DNA from: Coriobacteriaceae bacterium AM113-163
GTDB lineage: Bacteria; Actinomycetota; Coriobacteriia; Coriobacteriales; Coriobacteriaceae
Assembly: GCA_027673765.1 (NCBI GenBank)
Contig: JAQDWB010000017.1
Span: forward strand, 1 to 43,410
Direction: 5' to 3'
Length of the DNA: 43,410 nucleotides
The notes below the pieces were generated by a model. It saw only the letters and a list, made by a program, of their open reading frames with translations. It did no database searches and was not told where the DNA came from. The position numbers and the translations under genes are program-made. Positions 1-7,894 of this stretch are shown one piece after another (the stretch's first letter is position 1; every line of letters begins with the position of its first letter).

Positions 1-180
1 CATCGAAATTTATCGATGGCCTATTTCAGACTGTAATGGGCGGAGGTAAACGGAGCAATTTCGAAACCTTTCCGCAACAATTTGCCCTTCGTACCGCTCG
101 ACTCCGCTCGCAACGTTCCCTGCGCTACACTTAGTCGCACTGTGGCGCTGCGCGCCGCGCCCGAAACAAGGGAGACCCTC

Positions 181-1005
181 ATGAAGAACACTCAGCTGCT
201 GCTGATCAACGATATGTGCGGCTACGGCAAGGTCGCGCTTTCCGCCATGCTGCCGGTGCTGTCGCACATGGGCTACCGTATCCATAACTTGCCGACGGCG
301 CTCGTTTCCGACACGCTCAACTACCCCAAGTTCTACATCCACGACACCACCGAGTACGTGCGCCAAAGCCTCGCTATCTGGGAGGAGCTCGGCTTTGAGT
401 TCGACGCCATCTCGACCGGCTTTATCGTGACCGAGGAAGAGACGCGCATCATCTCGGACTTTTGCCACCGCCGTGCGCAAAAGGGCACCAAGGTGTTCGT
501 CGACCCCATCATGGGCGACAACGGCAAGCTCTACGCTGGCGTGCCCGAGTCCACGATCGGCCTCATGCGCAGCCTGCTCGAGTGCGCCGACTACGCGGTG
601 CCCAACTACACCGAGGCATGTCTGCTTACCGATACGCCCATTGCAGAGCAAATCACGCCCGACGAGGCTCGCGTTCTTGTGAACGCCGTGCGTGAGCTGG
701 GTGCCAAGTCGGTGGTCATTACGAGCGCCGTAGTCAATGGCACGAACGCGGTTATCGGTTACGACCATGTGGCGGGGGAGTACTTTACGATTCCCTTTGA
801 GCTCATTCCGGTCTATTTCCCGGGCACGGGCGACACGTTCTCGGCGGTGCTCGTCGGCCGCGTTATGGCAGGCTGGAGTCTGCAGCGCGCGACGTTCGAT
901 GCCATGCGTGTGGTGGCTGAGCTTATCGAACGCAATGCCGACCAAGAGGACAAGTCGGCCGGCCTTCCCATCGAGGCCTGCCTGGACGTGATCGACCATG
1001 AGTAA
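181..1005 (+). CDS. Pyridoxal/pyridoxamine kinase (PdxK/PdxY-like, ribokinase superfamily)
   Basis: Predicted to phosphorylate vitamin B6 vitamers with ATP in the cytosol (PLP salvage). The 274-residue product matches the usual length of the family. Near the C-terminus it carries PGTGDTFSAVL, the ribokinase-superfamily anion-hole and catalytic-Asp motif. An N-terminal substrate-site segment (INDMCGYGKVAL) and a central VDPIMGDNGKLY segment are typical of pyridoxal kinases. I chose ATG 181 because GGGAG lies 5-9 nt upstream; an in-frame ATG at 82 gives a leader that looks non-coding. The stop overlaps the next gene by 8 nt, so the two are probably co-transcribed. Family call is firm; which vitamer is preferred cannot be read from sequence. 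Confidence 0.88.
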   Translation: MKNTQLLLINDMCGYGKVALSAMLPVLSHMGYRIHNLPTALVSDTLNYPKFYIHDTTEYVRQSLAIWEELGFEFDAISTGFIVTEEETRIISDFCHRRAQKGTKVFVDPIMGDNGKLYAGVPESTIGLMRSLLECADYAVPNYTEACLLTDTPIAEQITPDEARVLVNAVRELGAKSVVITSAVVNGTNAVIGYDHVAGEYFTIPFELIPVYFPGTGDTFSAVLVGRVMAGWSLQRATFDAMRVVAELIERNADQEDKSAGLPIEACLDVIDHE

Positions 1006-1327
1006 CATTGGCGAGGGCGGCGTCAAGCCTGCGGGCGAGAACAGGCCGCTCGGCGCGCCGCGTGGCAAGCGGCCGCGTATCCGCGTGAGCTGCGTGGACC
1101 AGCTGGGGACGTGCCGCTGCCACCACGGTCACAAGCCGGGCGACGTTTTTGACTTTGACCGCGATCGCGGCAAGATGTGCGCCATGGCCTGCCATGTGGG
1201 CTTTCCCTATATCGATATCCTGCGCTATGGCGGAACCGTGCCTGGCAACGAGCCTGGCACGGCAAAGTTCTGCTGCCCCGAGGTCGATACTCTGAACGTC
1301 TGGCTTGCCGAGATCGTCGACGAGTAA
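998..1327 (+). CDS. TIGR04076-like small Cys-containing protein
   Basis: A 109-residue protein starting inside the 3' end of the kinase gene (8-nt overlap), so translationally coupled to it. The pattern of a CHHGHKPGDVF segment, then KMCAMACHVGFPYI, ILRYGG and a late FCCPE cluster resembles the uncharacterised TIGR04076 family, which has conserved Cys residues and a similar aromatic/GG core. The spaced Cys and His residues suggest metal binding or redox activity, but no function is established. The first 25 residues are poorly conserved-looking, so an internal start is possible. The family assignment is from memory of the motif pattern. Confidence 0.65.
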   Translation: MSNIGEGGVKPAGENRPLGAPRGKRPRIRVSCVDQLGTCRCHHGHKPGDVFDFDRDRGKMCAMACHVGFPYIDILRYGGTVPGNEPGTAKFCCPEVDTLNVWLAEIVDE

Positions 1328-1328
1328 C

Positions 1329-1425
1329 CGAGCGAGGATTTTCTCCCGTCGAAATATCGAGCGTGGATTATCTCCCGTTTTGGGCGCAATTTCGCACTCA
1401 AAGTGGGAGATAGTCCTCGCTCGAT
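1329..1425. repeat. Palindromic repeat, copy upstream of the ATPase gene
   Basis: Inverted repeat with 21-nt arms at 1356-1376 and 1405-1425, two mismatched positions, and a 28-nt spacer. The left arm contains GAGCGTGGATTATCTCCC and the right arm is nearly its complement. A further left-arm-like half unit (GAGCGAGGATTTTCTCCC) lies at 1330-1347. The same palindrome occurs at 3030-3093 on the other side of the ATPase gene, with a similar loop ending CTCAAAGTGGGAGA. Confidence 0.8.
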
Positions 1426-1506
1426 TTGTATGCGAGAATCCCGACCTCACTTATGCCCATGCTTAGGCGCACGCGTCGTTGTTCTATGCGCGAGTAAGCT
1501 CAAATT

Positions 1507-1584
1507 TCTGCATTTCATCAAATTTCGGTACTAAAAATCTCTGCATTTCATCGATAATAGTCGATATAAATATCTGCATTTCAT
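1507..1584 (+). promoter_or_regulatory. Three direct repeats of TCTGCATTTCAT at exact 33-bp spacing
   Basis: The 12-mer TCTGCATTTCAT occurs at 1507-1518, 1540-1551 and 1573-1584 with a period of exactly 33 bp, about three helical turns. The block is AT-rich and ends 24 nt before the ATPase start codon. Iterated sites on one DNA face suggest an operator for a cooperative regulator, possibly autoregulation. Because 33 is a multiple of three, the array also stays open in the ATPase reading frame and would encode an 11-residue repeat (CIS...). I think this is incidental, because the ATG at 1608 has a better ribosome binding site. Confidence 0.55.
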
Positions 1585-1607
1585 TTATCGAGGCGATGGG
1601 AGAGCTT

Positions 1608-2969
1608 ATGTTGCGCAGGAAAATCGCTGATGAGCTTGATTGTTGGCAGAGATCCATTGAACGAAAGGCGTTGTTCGTCACGGGTTCTCGCCAAATCGGT
1701 AAGAGCTACTCGATTCGCGAGTTCGGTAAGTCAAACTACGCAACCTATATCGAGCTCAATCTCGCGGAAAATCGCCAGGCAAAAGATGCTCTTCTCGAGG
1801 CACGGGATGCCGACGATTTCATCAGCAGGGTGACGCTTCTCTCGGGAAAGCCGATAGCACCGGGCAAAACGCTCGTGTTTATCGATGAGGTCCAAGAGGC
1901 CCCCGACATCATGACGATGGCAAAGTTCCTTGTTGAGGACGGGAGGTGCCGCTGGGCGTTTTCGGGGTCAATGCTCGGGACCCAGTTCAAGGGCGTTAGG
2001 TCCTATCCCGTGGGATATGTTCACGAGCTTAGGATGTTCCCGCTCGATTTTGAGGAGTTTTGCTGGGCGATCGGGGTGAGCGAGGGAGCTCGCCAAACGA
2101 TACGCGACGCGTGTATCAGCGAGAAGCCCATTCCTGATTACATTCACGACGCGATGATGGCAAACTTCAGGACCTATACCGTTGTCGGTGGAATGCCAGA
2201 GGTCGTGCAGCGTTTCCTTGACACGCGGGGCGACCTTGCCTCTGTTCGTCAGCTACAGTCAGAGCTCAACGAACAGTACCGGCGGGATATCTCCAAGTAT
2301 GCAAGCGGGCGAGCCCTTCAGGTGCAGAGCATTTACGATCAGCTCCCTATTATGCTCGAGGGCGAAAACAAACGCTTCGTGCTCAATTCCATTGACCCCA
2401 AGGCGCATTACGACAAGTACCAGCGAGATTTTGTCTGGCTTGTCGATGCCGGCGTTGCTCTCAAGGCGGATATCGTAACCGAGCCAAAGTCGCCCCTGCT
2501 CAAGACGGCACGGCCATCGCAGTTCAAGCTATACCAATCGGATACGGGCATGTTGATGGCGCGCTACCCCGTTGGCGTCGCCCAGGCGGCGTATCTTGAT
2601 AGCAAGGAACCCAATCTGGGCGGTATTTACGAAAACGTGGTGGCCCAGCAGCTGGCTGCCCAAAATCGCCAGCTTTACTACTATCAGACAAAGAAGCGCG
2701 GCGAAGTGGACTTTGTGGTCGACGGACCGGATGGAACAGCTGTTCCGATCGAGGTTAAATCGGGTTCCTATTACCACGCGCACGCCGCGCTCGGCCATGT
2801 GCTTGATACGGCCGAATATGGTGTAAGGCTCGGGATTGTTTTCTCGAGAGGCAACGTTGAACGCAGCGGAGCTGTTCTTTATTTGCCGCTATATGCGACC
2901 TGGGCCCTTTCGGATGTTTTGGGTGACTCCTGTGCCGAGGGGATAAAGCTGGAGGTCAAGCCGGTCTAG
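1608..2969 (+). CDS. AAA-type ATPase with DUF4143 C-terminal domain
   Basis: A 453-residue protein of the AAA_14/DUF4143 family, common in anaerobes and of unknown cellular role. Walker A is GSRQIGKS (about residues 26-33) and Walker B is LVFIDE (about 89-94). The C-terminal DUF4143 region has KLYQSDTGML, GGIYENVVAQQL and a PD-(D/E)XK-like triad pattern, EVDFVV followed by PIEVKSG (about 365-385), as in archaeal Holliday-junction-resolvase-like folds. ATG 1608 is chosen because GGGAG precedes it by 5 nt and MLRRKI is the usual family N-terminus; the frame stays open upstream to 1479 through the direct repeats. Third-position GC is visibly lower than in neighbours, and matching palindromes flank the gene, which suggests an accessory, possibly acquired, unit. 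Confidence 0.85.
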   Translation: MLRRKIADELDCWQRSIERKALFVTGSRQIGKSYSIREFGKSNYATYIELNLAENRQAKDALLEARDADDFISRVTLLSGKPIAPGKTLVFIDEVQEAPDIMTMAKFLVEDGRCRWAFSGSMLGTQFKGVRSYPVGYVHELRMFPLDFEEFCWAIGVSEGARQTIRDACISEKPIPDYIHDAMMANFRTYTVVGGMPEVVQRFLDTRGDLASVRQLQSELNEQYRRDISKYASGRALQVQSIYDQLPIMLEGENKRFVLNSIDPKAHYDKYQRDFVWLVDAGVALKADIVTEPKSPLLKTARPSQFKLYQSDTGMLMARYPVGVAQAAYLDSKEPNLGGIYENVVAQQLAAQNRQLYYYQTKKRGEVDFVVDGPDGTAVPIEVKSGSYYHAHAALGHVLDTAEYGVRLGIVFSRGNVERSGAVLYLPLYATWALSDVLGDSCAEGIKLEVKPV

Positions 2970-2983
2970 GGACAGTCCCCGAC

Positions 2984-3010
2984 GCGACAAAGGGATAGTG
3001 CCTTTGTCGC
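2984..3010. repeat. Small hairpin of the GACAAAGGG / CCTTTGTC type
   Basis: GCGACAAAGG at 2984-2993 pairs perfectly with CCTTTGTCGC at 3001-3010 around a 7-nt loop, preceded by GGGACAGTCCCC. Related pieces occur at 10246-10262, 15143-15169 and 21857-21872. It lies 14 bp after the ATPase stop and could serve as a transcript end, although no T-run follows it. Confidence 0.6.
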
Positions 3011-3029
3011 ATCCGCTATCCGAGATAAT

Positions 3030-3093
3030 GAGCGTGGATTTTCTCCCGTCTAGAGCGCACTTGAATGCTCAAAGTGGGAGAAAATCCACGCTC
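3030..3093. repeat. Palindromic repeat, copy downstream of the ATPase gene
   Basis: A perfect 18-bp inverted repeat: GAGCGTGGATTTTCTCCC (3030-3047) pairs with 3076-3093 around a 28-nt loop. Arm sequence, arm order and loop length match the palindrome at 1356-1425, so the pair brackets the ATPase gene. Confidence 0.8.
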
Positions 3094-3141
3094 GATCTGT
3101 ATGCCGATGACGCGGCTCGCGAGGTTCGTGCCTCCGCGAAC

Positions 3142-3588
3142 CTACAGCTGCTCGAGCATAGCGGCGCAACCGGCGAGCACGTCGCGGTAGGTGGCATCGA
3201 AATTGCCGGTATACCAGGGATCGGCCACGTCGCCGGGGCGATCGGTCCAGTCGAGCAAGCGCGTAATCCTGCCGTCGGGGTCGTCGCCAAAGATGCGACG
3301 CAGGCCGCGCGCGTTCTCAGCATCCATATAGACAATGCGATCCCAGTCGCCATACTCCGCGCGACGCACCTGGCGCGCGCGGTGGGCGACGACGGGGATT
3401 CCGACCTCGCGTAGCTTGGCAACGGTACCGTGGTGCGGCGGGTTGCCAATCTCCTCGGTCGAGGTCGCAGCGGAATCGATGACAAACTCCGCCTCGCGCC
3501 CGGCGCGGCGCACGAGCTCGGTAAACACCGACTCAGCCATCGTCGAACGGCAGATATTTCCATAACAGATAAACAGTACACGTTGCAT
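3142..3588 (-). CDS. Low-molecular-weight protein-tyrosine phosphatase
   Basis: A 148-residue cytosolic phosphatase of the LMW-PTP/arsenate-reductase fold. The N-terminal P-loop reads CYGNICRST (CX5R with the nucleophilic Cys), and the C-terminal DPWYTGNF supplies the general-acid Asp, as in the Wzb/YwlE/YfkJ groups. Length is typical. The start ATG is preceded by AAAGGA 7 nt upstream. It lies 59 bp downstream of the RpiR gene on the same strand and may be transcribed with it. Candidate substrates are phosphotyrosine or phosphoarginine proteins; nothing in the sequence decides between them. Confidence 0.92.
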   Translation of the reverse strand: MQRVLFICYGNICRSTMAESVFTELVRRAGREAEFVIDSAATSTEEIGNPPHHGTVAKLREVGIPVVAHRARQVRRAEYGDWDRIVYMDAENARGLRRIFGDDPDGRITRLLDWTDRPGDVADPWYTGNFDATYRDVLAGCAAMLEQL

Positions 3589-3647
3589 GCGCGGTTCCTT
3601 TCATATAGAAGGCTGCTAAAGAGCCGAAGCCGGGCGCATACCAAGTT

Positions 3648-4397
3648 TTATTTCTTGGCCAGTTTGAAGTAGCGCTCAAATATCAATTCGAAAACGTAAT
3701 AGAACATCAATCGACTGTCGAGGTCCATACTGCCCAAGCGGATTTCTTTTTGCACGGTGTAGATAGGGTAGTCGGCTAGTTTCGAGAGAGAATTTCGAGA
3801 AAAGCCGGTGAGCGTGACGACCTTGCATCCGCGTGTTTTGGCTATCGATGTGGCGTCAATAGAGACCTGTGTCTCGCCGCTTACGGAAACGCTGAAGACC
3901 AGGTCGTTTTTGCCGAGGAGTTCTGCGTAATGCCTCATGACGTGGCGTTCACTGAGCGTGTCGGTATTCTTGCCCATAATTTTGAGCTTTTCAGCCATTT
4001 CGAGGCACGGGTACTTCGAAAAGCCCGAGCAGAAGAACACGATATGCGAGGCGTCCTGGATAAGACCCACAACCGAATCGATGACCCGGTCGTTAAGCAG
4101 ATCTTTGGTCTGTACGAGCTGGGTATCAAGAGGAAGTGCCTCGATAGTGAATCGATTGCGGTCGAGCGAGGCGGAATACGATTGTTTGAGCTCCGTAAAC
4201 CCCGAGAAGCCAAGCTTATGGGCAAGCCTGACGATTGTATTGGGAGCGACGAAGAACCGTTCAGCAACGCTCTTAAGCGTGACATCGTCAATATCATCAC
4301 GCAGCTCGATGATGTAGCGCATGATCTCGCTTTCGAGATCGTTGAGCTTGCTCTCGCCAGCCCGCACATGATCATAAAAAGATTCTTGATCTTTCAT
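3648..4397 (-). CDS. RpiR/MurR-family regulator (MalR/GlvR-like) of the alpha-glucoside locus
   Basis: A 249-residue regulator with an N-terminal RpiR helix-turn-helix (about residues 20-75, including VAERFFVAPNTIVRLAHKLG) and a C-terminal SIS sugar-phosphate-binding domain (about 105-235, with IVFFCSGFS and VFSVSVSGET). It is transcribed divergently from the 6-phospho-alpha-glucosidase and PTS genes. In Bacillus subtilis the malA-malR-malP locus combines the same three families, so control by a phosphorylated sugar is likely. ATG 4397 starts just before the conserved domain; the frame remains open upstream to 4589, but that part looks non-coding. The Shine-Dalgarno match (GAGGGG, about 13 nt away) is weak. 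Confidence 0.85.
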   Translation of the reverse strand: MKDQESFYDHVRAGESKLNDLESEIMRYIIELRDDIDDVTLKSVAERFFVAPNTIVRLAHKLGFSGFTELKQSYSASLDRNRFTIEALPLDTQLVQTKDLLNDRVIDSVVGLIQDASHIVFFCSGFSKYPCLEMAEKLKIMGKNTDTLSERHVMRHYAELLGKNDLVFSVSVSGETQVSIDATSIAKTRGCKVVTLTGFSRNSLSKLADYPIYTVQKEIRLGSMDLDSRLMFYYVFELIFERYFKLAKK

Positions 4398-4695
4398 AAG
4401 ATGTTTCAGCCCCTCGCACCTCGCCGTATATATGGTACCGCTTTGTGTAGCCAGGTGAGAAATCGGTAATCGGTCAAGATTGCCTATTGCCCATGAACTG
4501 GGCAAACGCGCGTGTTTGCCTACACATATCTGTGTCGTGAGCGAAATCATGTGTCCCCGTTTCGCATTGGCCCACACGGGGATTCGCAAATGACCCTATG
4601 TCGCAAAATATCAATCGAAACGAAGCAAGCCGAGGACAACCGCGGAGCCCAAGGTCTTCGAGAACACCGATCAGCCAACCCTGGAGGGACGGAAC
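4398..4695. promoter_or_regulatory. Divergent regulatory region with candidate RpiR operator
   Basis: This 298-bp gene-free interval separates the regulator from the glucosidase and PTS genes. The clearest element is a perfect palindrome, TTGCCCA-N5-TGGGCAA, at 4487-4505, a plausible operator. Two weaker symmetric elements are ACACA-N4-TGTGT at 4522-4535 and a TCCCCGT/ACGGGGA pair at about 4552-4582. I could not fix a -35/-10 pair with confidence. GGAGGG at 4683-4688 is the glucosidase ribosome binding site. Confidence 0.45.
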
Positions 4696-6021
4696 ATGAA
4701 GGATAAGCTCAATATTGTGATCGTTGGCGGCGGCTCTACGTGGTGCCCTGGCATTCTTAAGGCCCTGACCAAGCACATGGACATTCTGCCGCTGAACCGC
4801 GTGATGCTTTATGACATCGATGCCGAGCGCCAGCGTCCGATCGGCGAGTTTGGCAAGATCCTCTTCGCCGAGGAGGAGCCCGGTGTGGAGTTTGGTTACA
4901 CCACCGATAAGGACGAGGCTTACACCGACGTCGACTTTGTGCTCTGCCAGATTCGTACCGGCGGTTACGAGATGCGTAGCAAGGACGAGAAGATTCCGCT
5001 GCATATGGGAATCATCGGCCAGGAAACGGTGGGCCCTGGCGGCATGGCTTACGGTATGCGCTCCATGCATGACATGGTTGAGATCGTCAACGACGTTCGC
5101 GCTCATAGCCCGGAGGCGTGGATTATCAACTACACCAACCCGGCTGCTATTGTGGCATATGGTCTCGAGCGCGTCCTGCCCGATGAACATCGCGTCCTCA
5201 ACATCTGCGACCAGCCTGTCAACCTCATGCGCTCTTACGGTCGCCTGCTCGGTCGCGATATGAGCAAGACGGAGCCCGTGTACTTCGGCCTCAATCACTT
5301 CGGTTGGTTCAAGCACATCTACGATGAAGAGGGCCATGACCTCGTCCCGCAGATTAAGGAGTACACGGAGAAGAACGGCTTCCTTCCTGCCGATGCCGAG
5401 CAGCGTGACCAGTCCTGGCTTGATACCTACGCCATGGTCAAGGACATGCTCGAGGACTTCCCCGACTATCTGCCCAACACTTATCTGCAGTACTATCTGT
5501 ATCCCGAGTACAAGGTCGCTCACCTCGACCCCGACTACACTCGCTCCGACGAGGTTATCAACGGTCGTGAGAAGCGCGTGTTCGCCGAGTGCGAGCGTGT
5601 TGCCAAAGTCGGCACCGCAAAGAACTCCTCGGTTGTGCAAAACGACGCTCATGGCGATATGATCGTGGAAATCACCTCGGCCATTTATCGCAACACCAAC
5701 AAGACCTTCATTGTCATCGTGCCCAACAACGGCATTATCGAGGGTATGCCCGATGACGCCATGGTCGAGGTCGCGGCAAGCGTGGGCGCCAATGGCCCGC
5801 AGCCCTATGCTGTTGGCAAGATCGGTACCTTCTATCGCGGCCTTATGGAGAACCAGTACGCCTATGAGCGCCTGACTGTTGAGGCTTGGATGGAGGGTTC
5901 CTACGAGAAGGCTCTGCAGGCACTCACGCTTAATCGTCTGGTCGGTGACGCCAAGAAGGCTCGCAAAGTGCTCGACAAGCTCATCGAGGCCAATAAGGAT
6001 TACTGGCCGGAGCTTAAGTAG
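4696..6021 (+). CDS. 6-phospho-alpha-glucosidase, GH4 family (MalA/GlvA/AglB-like)
   Basis: Cleaves cytosolic alpha-glucoside 6-phosphates such as maltose 6-phosphate, delivered by the adjacent PTS permease, by the NAD- and Mn-dependent redox mechanism of GH4. The 441-residue length equals that of MalH/GlvA. Visible motifs are the N-terminal dinucleotide site VIVGGGSTW, IINYTNPAAI, ICDQP (Cys is a metal ligand), GLNHFGW (metal-ligand His), PNTYLQYYLYPEY and VPNNGIIEGMPDDAMVEV. The C-terminal IEANKDYWPELK resembles the ends of alpha-type enzymes. Asp after the Cys (CDxP) matches the alpha-type CDMP signature rather than the Asn of the beta-type CNxP signature; the third position is Gln instead of Met. 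It is divergent from the RpiR gene and 82 bp upstream of the PTS gene. Confidence 0.9.
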   Translation: MKDKLNIVIVGGGSTWCPGILKALTKHMDILPLNRVMLYDIDAERQRPIGEFGKILFAEEEPGVEFGYTTDKDEAYTDVDFVLCQIRTGGYEMRSKDEKIPLHMGIIGQETVGPGGMAYGMRSMHDMVEIVNDVRAHSPEAWIINYTNPAAIVAYGLERVLPDEHRVLNICDQPVNLMRSYGRLLGRDMSKTEPVYFGLNHFGWFKHIYDEEGHDLVPQIKEYTEKNGFLPADAEQRDQSWLDTYAMVKDMLEDFPDYLPNTYLQYYLYPEYKVAHLDPDYTRSDEVINGREKRVFAECERVAKVGTAKNSSVVQNDAHGDMIVEITSAIYRNTNKTFIVIVPNNGIIEGMPDDAMVEVAASVGANGPQPYAVGKIGTFYRGLMENQYAYERLTVEAWMEGSYEKALQALTLNRLVGDAKKARKVLDKLIEANKDYWPELK

Positions 6022-6103
6022 CTAGTTCCATAGCGCTTGATAACTGTTATGGGGCGTGTGGGCTGTAGAGCTGCACGCCCCGTTTCTTTAAGAGGGGTAT
6101 CCC

Positions 6104-7666
6104 ATGAACAAAGATGAGCTGCTGGCAAAGTTCCAGCGCCTGGGCAAAGTCCTCATGACGCCTGTCTTGATCCTGCCAATCGCCGGCATCCTTCAGGGCT
6201 TTGGCAATGCCTTTACCAGCCCCACCCTTACGGCAGCTGTTCCCTGGCTTGCTGCTCCGGGCTTTGCGATTTTCTTTTCGATTCTCAAGGCCGCTGCCAG
6301 CATCGTTATGAACAACATCCCGGTTATCTTCTCGATTTGTCTCGCCTATGGCTTCGCCAAGTCCGAGAAGGCTACCGCGGCGCTTTGTGGCTTTTTGGGC
6401 TACATGTGCATGAATTCCGTGATGGGCACGTTTCTTACGGCGACTGGCGTTATCGATCCCGCGAATCTTACGACGGGCCAGAGCACGATCCTCGGCATCA
6501 CCACGCTCGACACTGGTGTTATCGGCGGTCTTCTGGTGGGTGCAATCGTCGCATGGTTGCATAACCGTTACTACAAGATTGAGCTGCCTGCCGTGTTCTC
6601 CATCTTCAACGGCACGCGCTTTATCCCGGCGGTGACGCTGCTCTCATGCAGCATCCTCGCATTGGTCATGTCCTTTGTTTTCCCGTTTATTCAGAACGCT
6701 CTCGGCGCGCTGTCCGAGTTCATCAAGACTACGGGTGCCTTTGGTGCATTTGTCTACGGCGCCGGCGAGCGCATGCTCCTGCCTTTTGGCCTGCATCACT
6801 TTGTCTATTTGCCGTTCTTCTTCACGTCGCTCGGTGGCGTCGAGACCGTCGACGGCCAGACTGTTCAGGGCGCTATCAATATCTACAACGCGATCCTGGG
6901 CTCTCCCAGCACGCCGTTTAACATCGAGGTCAGCCGTTTTGTCATGAACGGCAAGGTTATCTTCGCCATGTTCGGCCTGCCCGGCGCTGCACTCGCCTTC
7001 TACAAGACGGCGCTTCCCAAGAACAAGAAGAAGGCCGCGGCGCTCATGATTGCCATTGTGGTGCCTTGCATCCTCTCCGGCATTACCGAGCCGCTCGAGT
7101 ACTCCTTCCTGTTCATCGCGCCCATCCTCTACGTATTCCACGCTCTCATGGCTGGTCTTGCCTATGCGCTGACCTATATCTTGCAGTTCAACGTGGCCGG
7201 TTCCGCATCCTTCGGCGGCCCGCTCTTGTCGTTGATCTTTAACGGCATTATGGGTGCAGCCAAGGGCTCCAACTGGCAGGTTATCCTGTTCCTCGGCCCC
7301 ATCTACTTCGTGGTGTACTACTTCGTCTTCAAGTTCATCATCCTTAAGAAGGACCTTAAGACCCCTGGCCGCGAGGAAGAGTCCGACGATGAGGCCGCAA
7401 AGGCTCCCAAGACTGTGATCAGCGACCTCATTCCCGCCATCGTTGAGGCAGTGGGCGGCGACAACAATATTAAGTCTGTCGAGGCCTGCTTCACCCGTCT
7501 GCGCATCCAGCTTAATGACTGTGACAAGGTAGTTGATGACGCCGAGTTTACCGAAAAGCTCGAAGCGCGTGGCATCGTGCATGTTAACGGCGGCGTGCAG
7601 ATTGTCTACGGCAATATGGCATCTAACTACGCAACCCAGATGTGCGAGCTGCTGGGTATGGAGTAA
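6104..7666 (+). CDS. PTS EIICB permease, glucose/maltose family (MalP/GlvC-like)
   Basis: Membrane component that imports and phosphorylates a sugar, here probably maltose or another alpha-glucoside. Residues about 1-415 form the hydrophobic EIIC domain, with typical FGLHHFVYLPFFF and ITEPLEYSFLFIAPILY segments. A charged linker (about 420-445) leads to an EIIB domain with phosphocysteine at about residue 462 (SVEACFTRLRI). No EIIA domain is fused or encoded nearby, so a glucose-type EIIA from elsewhere must serve it, as for the related MalB and MalP proteins. RBS is AGAGGGG before ATG 6104. The gene ends at a strong terminator. Confidence 0.9.
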   Translation: MNKDELLAKFQRLGKVLMTPVLILPIAGILQGFGNAFTSPTLTAAVPWLAAPGFAIFFSILKAAASIVMNNIPVIFSICLAYGFAKSEKATAALCGFLGYMCMNSVMGTFLTATGVIDPANLTTGQSTILGITTLDTGVIGGLLVGAIVAWLHNRYYKIELPAVFSIFNGTRFIPAVTLLSCSILALVMSFVFPFIQNALGALSEFIKTTGAFGAFVYGAGERMLLPFGLHHFVYLPFFFTSLGGVETVDGQTVQGAINIYNAILGSPSTPFNIEVSRFVMNGKVIFAMFGLPGAALAFYKTALPKNKKKAAALMIAIVVPCILSGITEPLEYSFLFIAPILYVFHALMAGLAYALTYILQFNVAGSASFGGPLLSLIFNGIMGAAKGSNWQVILFLGPIYFVVYYFVFKFIILKKDLKTPGREEESDDEAAKAPKTVISDLIPAIVEAVGGDNNIKSVEACFTRLRIQLNDCDKVVDDAEFTEKLEARGIVHVNGGVQIVYGNMASNYATQMCELLGME

Positions 7667-7698
7667 ACGACTCGCATATCTATAAAATCCAGTATAAA

Positions 7699-7733
7699 AG
7701 GCGGCGGCAGACAATGCGTCTGCCGCCGCCTTT
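7699..7733 (+). terminator. Rho-independent terminator after the PTS gene
   Basis: A 14-bp perfect stem, AGGCGGCGGCAGAC (7699-7712) with its complement at 7718-7731 and a 5-nt loop, followed by a short T-run. The rest of 7667-7894 holds a second 9-bp hairpin (7751-7775, TTTCGTGTA arms) and no recognisable gene. Confidence 0.85.
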
Positions 7734-7894
7734 GAGGTGCCCCGCGCACATTTCGTGTACTTCGGATACACGAAAACTGGAAAATCGTGCATTCGAAGTA
7801 CATGAGATCGAACCACAGCTAAAGGGGCTGGCTTAGCCTGTCGTCAGGTAAGCGTCGCGACTGGAACGATAGACGTTTTAGAGGGAACCTCGCT

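Noticed and set aside
1507..1584. CRISPR-like array
   Set aside because: Three 12-bp repeats with 21-bp spacers are too short and few, have no cas genes nearby, and precede a start codon like an operator.
1479..1607. N-terminal extension of the ATPase with an 11-residue CIS repeat
   Set aside because: The repeats are better explained as DNA iterons; the internal ATG 1608 has the proper ribosome binding site and the family-typical first residues.
7751..7775. Second terminator between the PTS and MFS genes
   Set aside because: The 9-bp TTTCGTGTA hairpin is not followed by a T-run on either strand, so it is reported only as a hairpin.
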